Part shown: positions 1 to 13,100 of the stretch, piece by piece
Position numbering within the stretch: position 1 is the stretch's first letter
How the letters are laid out: each line of letters starts with the position of its first letter
Source of the DNA: Lamellibrachia columna
Lineage: Eukaryota > Annelida > Polychaeta > Sabellida > Siboglinidae
Length of the DNA stretch: 64,000 nt
Reading direction: 5' to 3'
Assembly: GCA_963662155.1 (NCBI GenBank)
Contig: OY759267.1
Span: 17,878,561-17,942,560 of the forward strand
Made by a program: the position numbers and the translations under genes
Notes under the pieces: generated by a model
Databases searched by the model: none
What the model was told of the DNA's origin: nothing
What the model saw: only the letters and a program-made list of their open reading frames with translations

Positions 1-1118
1 TTTGAATTAACCACCATGAATTATAATTAGTTAATTAGGAAAATTGCATTTTTAGGTTTGTGAAAACTAGAGAATTATAAAACAGACTTCACAAAACGCA
101 TGATTCATAACTTTGACTCAGGCATCTAATGCCTATCTTCCAAATGTCCACCATTCATGGTACCGTTAGCTTCCAGTAAATATGACAAATCACGTGTTAC
201 TCTGAGCCGAACAATTACCCGAGTGGTTTATTTTCGTCTAGCAGAACTCAATATGCAGTTCCTGCATATGCTATAGTTGTTGAACTAGTGATGGTTGATG
301 GGATCGACGAAAATGTGTTGAATTACTTTGTTGCGCTAATCGAATAGAAATCCGTTGCAATCTGCTGGAATAAGAACCATCCATCCCTAGAGGTGAAGAT
401 TTATTAACTAACTGTGGCAACCAAATGGAGAGGGCATTTTTATTTTCCATGGATCGACCATTTATTGAGAATATATCTGTTAGCTAGTACAAAAGGCCGT
501 GCATTCGTTGTCCGTCGTTTTTGAAGTAGCCGATTCCTGTTGAAGTAACATTTTCGGCGCCACATTTTCCATACTTTGTCACTCTTTGTCAGGTCCCGAT
601 GTCACACAAGGAAATGCATTTGTTGTTGCACTGAGGCACACGAACTTGAGATGATACAGATATGAGCAGTTTTGTAAAACCCCATTTATCGTTCAATCCG
701 TCGTTGCCGCAGATGATATGCCTAACAAGCATAGGCATACTCAGAATATACATCACTATTGGAACGCTATTTGTCCTAAGTGCACGCCTCGAATAACCGA
801 CGGTGCTCTGGTCATCTGCCCCTTAGAAAGCATAAAGCTGTCGGCCAGTACTTGCCATAAAGCCGCCGGTGCCTTTCATGGCTCACATTGAATTTAAAAA
901 AAAAACATTTTCATCAACTCAACTGTTTTTATTGCTCTCTTTGTCAATCTATCCTCGCTCATTCACTGAATGTGCCCGGCCTTGTAATTCCTACATCCTT
1001 CAATCATCTCGTTTAGAAGAAATCATGTAATGTGTCTTAGCTGCATTGACTAAAAGAACCTCTTGCTTAGCTTGACTCCTGTCTCAGTGCCACATTATCA
1101 GATATATTTCTGTTGTAG
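1..1118. other. Upstream region or 5' UTR intron of SF3B3; nothing recognised
   Basis: No coding exon, tRNA or clear transposon was recognised. A pyrimidine-poor acceptor (TTTCTGTTGTAG, ending at 1118) sits 42 bases before the SF3B3 start codon. Most of this stretch is therefore probably a 5' UTR intron, with the promoter further left or within it. No convincing TATA box or CpG-rich patch was seen. Confidence 0.4.
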
Positions 1119-1160
1119 GTGGCCTAGTGCACCACTGGTTGAGCGCGTCACTGCATCATC

Positions 1161-4100
1161 ATGTTCCTGTACAACCTGACACTGCAGCGTGGCACTGGCA
1201 TCACTCATGCTGTCCACGGCAACTTCTCCGGTACAAAGCAACAGGAGATTATTGTGTCACGTGGCAAAATTATTGAGTTGCTCCGTCCAGACCCAAACAC
1301 TGGCAAGGTGTACACGCTACTGACATACGAGGTGTTCGGTGTTATACGAGCTTTGATGCCTTTCCGACTCACTGGCGGATCAAAAGGTGCGTGGAATTGC
1401 CGATGTGGACCCGGATCGATCTGAATGCATGTCAAAGTAATGGAATTGAATTTAATCCTAGTTGGTTCATCAACTAGAACAATCTTGTGCTAGAATTTCA
1501 CTCAACAACATCTATGTAAATGACTTAGCAGTGCACCAGTCATGGAGCTAATGTTTAATAAATGTATCCTACTTTAAATGTTACAAAATTGATGTGTGTG
1601 AAATATTAGTGTAGGCATAAACCAAGTGATGATACAAGGATTTGTGGAATTGCAGAATTGGCTTAGAAATGAAGTGTTGCAGAGGATACAACATATTTTA
1701 CATGCATTTACTGGTTTTTAACAAGATATATTGCATAGCTAATATATAAATGTTTCGCTGTGGTATAGTTTGTTGAGCTGTTTTGATGTGACATGAGACC
1801 TCGGTTGTAGATTACCTGGTGGTCGGCTCTGATTCTGGCAGGATCGTCATCCTTGAGTACATTCCGCAGAAGAATATATTTGAGAAGGCAAGTGATTAGA
1901 TGCTTTCAGCAAAACATATGTAATGCCACACGCCAAAACCAGGCTCTTCTCGACAATTTTACAAAACCATTTTATTACAGATTCAAATAGCGGAGATACA
2001 CAGCTTTAAAACGACACCAACGTGAAGAGTGTACCTTACTCATGGGCCAAGATATTACACTTTTAGTGTACACGTTCTTGGAATAATAGTTTTGAGAAAA
2101 TCAGCTTTAAAAAAAAGCATTGAAAAATTGCTTCTCCCCTAGCAACCATGCACTTATAATGCTCCAAATGGAATGAAATTTTTTATGTTCCTCCAGTAGG
2201 TGTGTATAAATTAGATGCAGAAGTATAAAGTGGAAAAAACCTATTATTTATTGAATGCCACCTCATTTACTATCAGGTTTGGTATTCCTGGAGACTACCG
2301 CGAGCACTGGGTGCCGAACCCCTAAAGTAAATCCCTGAAATATCTGAAAATAAAACATTTACACATTACATATATAATAACATTACACAATGTCAGTTTC
2401 CCCAATTTGGAAAGTCCGCTCCCGCTGGCGCTGAGCCAACCAGCGCAGGCTCAATGTGGTCTTCCCCTGCCGAGGCGACTTCCACGGGCTCGACGCGGCC
2501 TTCGAAGTAATCTTCAATCACGGCAGCTAAATTGCTGTCCTCGAGATCGCACCCCCTCGCACGATCCAACTCGCTAGCTAAATAAGCTTCTTTCGATGCC
2601 ATAGTGCAATTCATTAACGAATCGAAGACGAAAACAGCGGGCGAAACTGGCGAACAAAGACGAAAGGAATGTGTAAACAAGCCGACTGCGCATGCGCGCT
2701 TACGTTTTCGACCAATCAGCGAGCGTTTCGCAACTTCCATAGCAACAACAGCACTTTGTTGCTGGATAAAGTATGTATAATAGGAGCTGTTCTATTGGTC
2801 TAGAGTAAGAGATTCCCAATCACACGTGTAGTTGACGTCATAAGCTTTCCAGCCATGTATAACATGTGGGGTTTCCCACTTGTAAGCGAGCGAAGACAGT
2901 CGATCAAAAGCGCGTAAACATGGCTTTGTTTCAGACTTCTCAACCGCGACGCTAATCAGGGGCCTCAATAAAGTGCTAAATATTACTAGTTTGAACAATC
3001 TTTCAGCTTATATAATTTATGGAAAGCTGGATAATTTCGCTGTTCGATTCCGTCGTTAACCCATTTTCGACAATTCGAACGGGCACCATGCGTTTTAGGC
3101 TCCTGCGCCGAACAAAATCTAGCGAGAAGCGCCTGGTTTTGGCGTGGCGCATCACATATAACTAGTGTAGTAACACAAAGTTTCAACATACCTAATTCAA
3201 CAATGAATTGAGACCTTGCATGGCTGGTGATGTGGTGTATCCTGACCCCAGACAGCTCCTGAGGACCAACTGATGCTAAAAATCACATACTTGAGACGAG
3301 TGTATTTTGTGCCAGTTAGTAATTTCTGTAATCATAGCACAATCCACTCAAATACAAGAACTGACAAAATGAGGACTTACACAAAATGCATCTTGACTAA
3401 ATTCATGACGTTTTCTACACTGCCAGGAGCCATCATGTGCATTGTTACTATGTGAAAAAAATTATACTAGACAACTGAGTTGTTTTCCACTACAATCTAG
3501 TGCTGGTATCAGGGGTGGGTCCAATTACACAAAATTATATCAATTACATTTCATTTTTAATATCAATTACACTCATAATTTTTCAAATCAGCAACAATTA
3601 CACCGTTTCAATTACACTTACATTATGCGGAACCGAATATATTCAGCATTTATATTTTGCATGGTTTGCTGAATTTCAATATTTTGTACACAATTGATAA
3701 ACAGATATAACTGTTATGTTTGTACATTTTGTTGAATTATGATATATGCATTATATTTTTTAATATAAGCATTTTGGTGTGAGGTTTACAAATCTCAATG
3801 CAACTTGCAGCACCACATTTATTCACACAATTGCTTTAGTTAAAGGAACACACAGAATGATCTGTAACTTCGTTACAGTTTTGCCGTGGGATAGTTCACT
3901 GATGCTAATATTGCATATGCTGCACATTGACAGGTTCACCAGGAGACATTTGGTAAGAGCGGATGTCGACGAATTGTACCCGGCCAGTATCTCGCAATCG
4001 ACCCAAAAGGTCGTGCGGTTATGATTGGTGAGTGACATAAATGTGTATTGTATTCTGGTGAATTTATGTGTGCATTTGCACCTTGTCAACAGCACATACT

Positions 4101-7100
4101 TGTATAGTACAAGTTATCTTGCAATATTTAGCTAATTAAAATTCGTGTTTACGTTATAAATAAAATTGATAAAAACATACTTTATGCCAAAGAAGCTATT
4201 CTTCTGTCACCAAAGACATCGTTGCCATTAATTTTTATAGATGTTTTGTGTGGGTGTAGGCGCAGTTGAGAAACAGAAGCTGGTGTACATACTGAACAGA
4301 GATCCGCAGGCTCGACTTACCATTTCGTCTCCACTTGAGGCCCATAAGTCCAATACCCTCGTCTATCACATGGTTGGCGTCGATGTCGGTTTTGAGAACC
4401 CAACGTTTGCATGTCTCGAGATTGACTATGAGGTAAATTTGAAAAATACGGTTAAAATGAGAAGTGTTTCTTTTGTTTCACCGAATTAAAGACATTTTTA
4501 CAATGAAGAATATTTGTATATACAAGGTATACATTTAGGTCATTACTTTAATAATGTATTAATGGATACCTGTTCACAAAATCGATATGCAATGCTAAAG
4601 TTGTCAATAGATAGTTGTAGATGCTAGGTCTGAGGATGTTGTTGCCTGTCATAGGAGTCGGACTGCGACCCGACCGGGGAGACGGCTCAAAAGACACAAC
4701 AGATGTTGACCTACTATGAGCTGGACCTCGGACTCAACCACGTTGTTCGCAAGTACTCGGAACAGCTGGAAGAACATGCAAACTTCCTCATCACAGGTGT
4801 GTGCATGTGTGTAGAGCCGCTTGCTCAGTGTTTTTCATTTCCCATTCAGGAGGTTTTGTAGTAAGCATAGTAGATTGTAACATTGTTCTAAGTATAGAAA
4901 CGTGTTGAAGTTTGATAGTGTGTAGAATGGATACATTATACTTGACCAATTGTATTCTGTCTGGCACCTACACACTGGGCATCTGCAAGTGTTCGTCTTA
5001 TCGGTCATCTGGTTGTTTTATTGGCGTACATTTCCGTTCACCCATGAACATTTTAAGCAGAGGCTCTGTCCAACTTCTGCAGTCTTTGAATACAAATCTA
5101 CTCACTTCATTAGATTGTAGGTGTGGATTAACAGAAACAAGCAATTGACTGAAACAAATCTTTTTCAGTGCCCGGAGGCACGGAAGGACCAAGTGGCGTG
5201 CTCATTTGCTCTGAGAATTACATCACGTACAAGAACTTTGGCGATCAGCCCGACATACGTTGCCCCATACCCCGTAGGAGGGTAAGTAATTGTTGCATGA
5301 GTCGGAGTAGTCATGTTGCTTTGGTCAGTTATCCATGAGGCAAATGTTAACAGAGGTGCAGTTAAGTTTGATATCGTGGTGGCCTCCCACGACGTGATTT
5401 ATGCTGATAAGCCAATTTCGGTGAGTGTAAATCTGTCTTTGTCTATTTTACAAAGAAACAGTATCCTAAAGATTTATTAAAACCTTTCTTAACATACTGT
5501 AACTTTGCTTATATAAGCTTCTAATGTACATGTTGTCTGTTCTTTATTACTGTATCTGGTGTGTAATTGTTTCAGGAGTGTCATGTGATTGTTGTAGAAT
5601 GATCTGGACGACCCAGAGAGAGGCATGATATTTGTCTGCAGTGCCACGCATAAGACTAAGGTTTGCATGTCTTACTGTTGATATTGTACATGCCTTGGTC
5701 TACACTGTGACAACAACGTTTTTCTTACTGCCTCGTAAAGTGTAGTTATATTTGTTTTTGGTATGTGACATATGAAGCTATTTGTCCATCATGTTAAAAT
5801 ACCTCACAGAACCACCATCACTGCAATGACACTACTACCATCACTGCAATGGCACTACCACCATCACTGCGATGACACTACCACCATCACTGCAGTGGCA
5901 CTACCACCATAACTGCGATGGCACTACCACCATCACTGCAGTGGCACTACTACTGTCACTGCAATGGCACTAACACCATCACTGCAATAGCATTAACACC
6001 ATCACTGCAATAGAACTAACACCGTCACTGAAGTTGCTCTTCTTTTCTTTGCAGTCAATGTTTTTCTTCCTGGCTCAGACAGAGCAGGGTGACATATTCA
6101 AGATCACTCTCGAGACGGACGAGGATATGGTAAGCAACTTGGATGATTGCGCTCTATTGCTGTCGGTAAACGCTGATTTGGATGGGTGCTTCTTCGTGTA
6201 ACTTGTGTGTTGAATGAAAACTGTGGAAGTTGCGGAAGTTGGAAGCCAACTCCACCACTAATTAAGTGGATATTGGATTTAGAAAACCATTTTAGTGGAT
6301 TGTTCATTAGGCAAGTTTTAATGCAGATAGTGTAAAAGCATAGTTGTATCAACTGAAATTAATCTGTTGCCTTTGTGTGAATGTTAAGAAACATTTCCTG
6401 TAAGTTTGATGATGTATGCCGATTGATGGAGCTGTTGTGTGACATTGAACCTGCTCTGGTTGTCAAGTAATGCATTGATGTATTGTGACAGGTGACAGAG
6501 ATTCGACTGAAGTACTTTGACACGGTGGCATTGAGCACAGCATTGTGTGTGCTGAAGACAGGGTTCCTCTTTGTCGCCTCCGAGTTTGGCAATCAGTGAG
6601 TGTTACATATAGACAGACGGGTGTAGTAGGTTGTGAAATCAGAGAATGCACGTCTCATCTGTTGTACTGTGCATGCCTCATTAACCTCAGTTAGGTCTGT
6701 CTGCACTTGCACAGTTATTTTAACGTACAACCATCCACTAAATTCAGAATGTATTAGCCAAGACTCTTAAAACTTCCTCTAAGTGATGACTTGATGTTTA
6801 CAGCGTCTTCTACTTGCAGCTACCTGTACCAGATTGCCCACTTGGGGGACGATGACGACGAACCGGAGTTCAGCAGTGCCATGCCCCTAGATGAGGGTGA
6901 CACATTCTTCTTTGCGCCACGCCCCCTCAAAAACCTTGTCGTGGTTGACGAGATGGAGTCCCTATCACCCATAATGCACTGCCAGGTAACAACTTTTGAA
7001 TGTACAAGTTAAGCATGTAATATATAAAATACTTCTATTGCACTAAAACCTCGGGAGATCCAAGTTCGGCAGCGCACCAAAACAAAAGGGGCTAAGCAGT

Positions 7101-10100
7101 TCATAATCGATAAGCAGTTCCAGTTGTAAACAGATGGATTGGTATGGAGGATAAGCAAGTTAAAACAGGTGGGTTTACAGCGAAATGTTTCTATATTTCT
7201 TACAGACTTAACACTAACAGGGAGTGAGTTCCACAGAGTCGGTGCAGCAACTGAAAAAGCTCTAGTTCCAACATTTGTCTTAACACTCACAAAAAGTAGA
7301 TTAGAATTAGATGATCGAAGCTGGCTGGGCTGTCTTGCAGGAGTGAGCAGTGAATGTAAATATGCTGGTTGCTTGGATGACAGTGTTTGATACCCTTGCA
7401 AAACAATTTTGCACATGTTGAAGTTTCAAGCAAAAGACACAGGCAAATACGACGAAGGTCACGAATATGATAAAAGTAGCAATGACAAGTTTGTGAAATA
7501 TGCTGTCTAAAATTTTAGTTATTATCAAAGATTGCTCCTAAATTCCGTGCTGAGACGGCCGGTGTGAAATTCTGGCTCATTGTCTATAATAGTCCAGTAA
7601 TTTATTACATTTGATTAAACATTCCTACAAAACATGTCCTCTGTAATAGTTTTTAGTCTTCTGTGTGTAAATAGATACAAAAACTGTGCAGTGGTTGACA
7701 TGAGACTGGTATAAACTGGTGTGTAGGCGACAATCCGTGATTGTATTTATGTCCTTCCTCCATTTGAATATTTTGTTCAACACCTTTCAGATTTATTTCA
7801 TGAAAAATTTAACCTATCTAGTATCCACTGCGACATGTTAGCTCGTTTGTGCAAGTTTCTTTTTTAGTTTCTGTGAAATCTATTAAAATTTATTAAATAA
7901 TTTTTTTACCTGATCTAGGCTAAGTCAATTCTTTCAATGATTTTAACAAAAGTAACCAATTTATAAAAAAAAAAACTGCACATTTTACTTAAACTATTCA
8001 CACACTTCAGATTTGAACATCAACGAACCTGCATCTAAGATACTTTTGTGACCTATTCCTGCTTGCAGATTGCTGACCTGGCAAATGAGGACACACCTCA
8101 GTTGTTCACACTTTGTGGTCGCGGTCCTCGGTCCACCTTAAGGGTCCTCAGGCATGGTCTGGAGGTATGTTTCCACACAGGTTTAGTACCAGTCGGTGGG
8201 CACTTTGAAAATCCTTAAAATTACGTGAAATTTATTTATGAGTGTTCTTTATCCACGCCTAATGTAAACTAACATTTTGTTTAATACTTTAGTGAAGAAG
8301 AAAGCATAGATTATTGGTATTTAGCATGGTGTTGTTTTATGTTTTTGAAGATAGAATCAGTTCTTACTATACATTTTGGTTTTATTCTTTGTAAACAAAA
8401 TGGTTATGAATGAATTCATTGAGACAGTAAGACCACTGTATGAAGGCATATCTAGACGCACTGTTGTCGTTTTATGTGCTGCCTTCTGGTGTGTGGTTGG
8501 AGCTTGGGTAAGTTTGTAAAATGCAGATTATCCCAGTTTACTCTGCAGTGATGAAACTGTATGAACAGCTTTTGTGCAATTATTGCAGCGTGCTTCTCGG
8601 AGAAGTTGGTTTGGTTTTGAATGAACATGTTAGATAAGTGTTGTATCTGTAGGGACTGTACATGTTCCTCTCTTCCTGTGTTAGGTGTCTGAGATGGCTG
8701 TGTCGGAGCTGCCAGGTAACCCCAATGCTGTGTGGACCGTCAAGAAGAACATAGAAGGTTAGTTGTACTCACTAGGCTACCTTACAGAGATAGAACCAGC
8801 GCTCTATCTGAATGCACCAGGCACCTACATGATCTGTGAGAATGTCTCATGAAGCTTTCTAGAAGCCAGGAAGGACATGTTGTTTTAAAGAAAGGGCAGT
8901 TGGCTAATGAAGATGTTGATGTTGTTGTTACACCAGGGTTGTGTTTATGCATCTGCTGTTCTTTGTGTTTTTGTTGTGCTTTAGCAGTCATCCTGGCTGG
9001 CTGTGGGACAACTGAAGGCAGGGCTTTATAGGTGGCAGCACTTTACAGGTGGCCGAACATAACTGACTTCACCCCAGCGAATCTTTGGTGTTGAGAACAT
9101 TTTTTTTCTCAGACTTGCAGGTGTCAATTTGGAGAACAACACAACACAGATTTGTGAAACACAAAATGATGTATGCGATTATAGTCCAGATAGGCATCTC
9201 ACTGGATGTGTATTGTTTAGTGCAGTTTTTCAGTGTTCGCATGATGTCGCCACACACTGTGGAGATCTGTGACAGGGCTGCTATGTAGATCTGTGACAGA
9301 GCTGCCATGTAGATCTGTGACAGGGCTACCATGTAGATCTGACAGGGCTACCATGTAGATCTGACAGGGCTACCATGTAGATCTGACAGGGCTACCATGT
9401 AGATCTGACAGGGCTACCATGTAGATCTGACAGGGCTACCATGTAGATCTGACAGGGCTACCATGTAGATCTGACAGAGCTGCCATGTAGATCTCTGACA
9501 GGGCTACCATGTAGATCTGACAGGGCTGCTATGTAGATCTGTGACAGAGCTGCCATGTAGATCTGTGACAGGGCTACCATGTAGATCTGACAGGGCTACC
9601 ATGTAGATCTGACAGGGCTACCATGTAGATCTGACAGGGCTACCATGTAGATCTGACAGGGCTACCATGTAGATCTGACAGAGCTGCCATGTAGATCTCT
9701 GACAGGGCTACCATGTAGATCTGACAGGGCTGCTATGTAGATCTGTGACAGAGCTGCCATGTAGATCTGTGACAGGGCTACCATGTAGATCTGACAGGGC
9801 TACCATGTAGATCTGACAGGGCTACCATGTAGATCTGACAGGGTTACCATGTAGATCTGACAGGGCTACCATGTAGATCTGACAGGGCTACCATGTAGAT
9901 CTGACAGGGCTACCATGTAGATCTGACAGGGCTACCATGTAGATCTGACAGGGCTACCATGTAGATCTGACAGGGCTACCATGTAGATCTGACAGAGCTG
10001 CCATGTAGATCTCTGACAGGGCTACCATGTAGATCTGACAGGGCTGCTATGTAGATCTGTGACAGAGCTGCCATGTAGATCTGTGACAGGGCTACCATGT

Positions 10101-13100
10101 AGATCTGACAGGGCTACCATGTAGATCTGACAGGGCTACCATGTAGATCTGACAGGGCTACCATGTAGATCTGACAGGGCTACCATGTAGATCTGACAGA
10201 GCTGCCATGTAGATCTCTGACAGGGCTACCATGTAGATCTGACAGGGCTGCTATGTAGATCTGTGACAGAGCTGCCATGTAGATCTCTGACAGGGCTACC
10301 ATGTAGATCTGACAGGGCTACCATGTAGATCTGACAGGGTTACCATGTAGATCTGACAGGGCTACCATGTAGATCTGACAGGGCTACCATGTAGATCTGA
10401 CAGGGCTACCATGTAGATCTGACAGGGCTACCATGTAGATCTGACAGGGCTACCATGTAGATCTGACAGGGCTGCCATGTAGATCTGTGACAGGGCTACC
10501 ATGTAGATCTGACAGGGCTACCATGTAGATCTGACAGGGCTGCCATGTAGATCTGTGACAGGGCTACCATGTAGATCTGACAGGGTTACCATGTAGATCT
10601 GACAGGGCTACCATGTAGTGGTGTCATCCACATGTCCTTTTATTTATCTTTCTAGGTTGTCTGGCTGGTGTCCTTTTTTGCAGATTCGCATTTCTTCTCC
10701 GGTGACGTGTTACGTATGACATATCTGTCCGTTTGTGTTGATGGGTGGGGATAGTTCCCTTTTGGGCGATGTAAAATCTCATCTTATTTTATACTGGAGA
10801 AATTGATTAAGTTTGTTACTTTTATAAAAGTCATGTAAGAAAGACATTGAAGGTTGTGTGTTCATGCATTGGAAACTGAAAACAAAGATAACAATAATGA
10901 GTTCTTGTATCTTGTTTACCATCGCATTGATCACAACTGCATTTGTACGTGCCATCAAAAATCATTGAAATATTTGATTGGAAAATTCACGGCATTCAAA
11001 GAATTTAGCTATGCAGCTATGAATGAATTGGAATTGAAAATCGGATAGTCCAGTAGTTTGGTAAATAAATTTTACCCATTTCATTGATGATAGTTTTACA
11101 TTGTCAATGAAACTTACCCAATTTATTTTGTAAGTCATACAATGTCGTGGTATTTAATAGATGATTGTGTACGAAATGTAAATAGAATCCTTTCAAAATG
11201 TTTCTAGTGAAGTTCTCAAGCAATTGTGTTTTAAGAGGCTACAACAGCGTGTTGTTTGACCCAATGTGTGTGACGTGTCTAGCAGTTGTGCAGTACTAAT
11301 AGTCTCAGGCTGGTTGTATTGACACTCTGGTGTGTCGTGCATACGCCAAGCCTCTTCCTTCTGTTTGTAGGACTCGCTGGGCGCTGTCACTAGCATCATT
11401 GCTTCCATGCTCACTGCTGAGGTTTGTAGACGACGCCCTACGTTTCATCTGTATCACCACAGCGATGTTTCACTTGGTACTGCCACATATGGGCTGTTTG
11501 GGATCGTTCTAGAGTAAAACACGCTTTGGGAGGAATCTTCTGTAAATCAACGAGTGGCCAGCTCCACTGTGTTATTATTGCAGGGAAGCGTCAGTTTTCG
11601 CATAGGTTGTTAGGCAGCAGTTTCCATTCAGCTAAATTTTAACAGCATATTTGTTGTTCACAACACTTAGCATTAGTATTCTTATTTGTTCAGCAAGAAC
11701 AGGAATTAAAATAAACTTGATTCTAGTTTCTGCCTCCACATGACGTTTGAGATCTGAAGTTTCAGCCTGGGCTTATATTGTGTCAGGCGATGTTATTTCT
11801 TGTGATGTTCCACGAGTTCCTCCTTAGTGGTATATCAGCTCCTTGGTTGCATTATTTGTGGCATTCATAGGGATTGGGGAGGGGGTGAACGTTTTGGATG
11901 TGGTGTCGGATTTTGAATATTGGTACTCCGCTGGGAGTAACTCGTGGAACATGTCTGTAGCTGTTTGCCTTACTAATGAACCAACAGATTACTGTTTCAG
12001 CACCACTCGACAATGACGAGGGAAGATTATCAGCCAGTCTGCTCTTGTCTAACAGCTAGTCAGACATAGAATTATGCTATCTGCCCTGGTTTTTGTTTCA
12101 ACAATTCATGGTCACAGTCCGTGTTGCGTTACAGTTCCATTTGTCACGTTTATTTATTTTCTGACTCTGACGTGTAATGCTCTAGAACTGAATAGATAAA
12201 ACTTGGGTGTCTGGAAAGTGGCGGGTTAATTAATGACAATGAAAGTACTTGACAGTTTGTTTTGGGTAAAAAGGGTGGCAGGAATTTGGGCACTTTTGGG
12301 CTACTATTGTGTTCCATCGGTGAGTATAGATTTCAGGGCAGCTACTTTCCGACATGGAGACAGTTTGTTGTGTGAATTCATTTGGGTACACATGTTGCCA
12401 CAACCAGATGTGAACCAGATACCATGACTATTGGGGTTTAAAATGAAGGTACCTTCCTAGCCTTTTGGTGGAGGCATTTCACACACATGGTAGATTGACC
12501 AGCAGTAATTACTGTGTTAAAAGCTACGAAATGTTCTGTTTATAGAACATACTGACAGTATTTGGAAACTGTCTCTCGTGGCACAGCATACCCATATGAA
12601 GACCCACATCTGTTTTTATACTTTGCACAATCCGTGCGCTACCACCGGCGCCACACTGCAACCGTCTTGTCTACTATTGCAGATGAGTTTGATGCATACA
12701 TCATCGTGTCGTTCGTCAACGCCACGCTTGTTCTGTCTATCGGAGAGACGGTTGAGGAAGTGACAGATTCTGGTTTCCTCGGAACGACCCCCACACTGTC
12801 CTGCTCACAGCTGGGAGATGACGCCCTCGTACAGGTACGCCACATCTTTGAGGCTAATGTTCTTTTCCTGCAGGTGGCTGCTGATATTGTTGATTCATCG
12901 TAACCTGGTTCTTCCTCTTGGTCTCTTTCCCGTCATCTTCATTCCCGTCATCTTAGTGCCACTTTTATGACAGAATCTTCTCATCACATGACCATACCAT
13001 CTCAAGTAATTCATCTTGATCACTTCTACGATTCGGGTAATCTTGCATTCCTGGTAGAGATGATGATTTTGCTTTATGTCCCATTTGGTGGTATCGTTAA

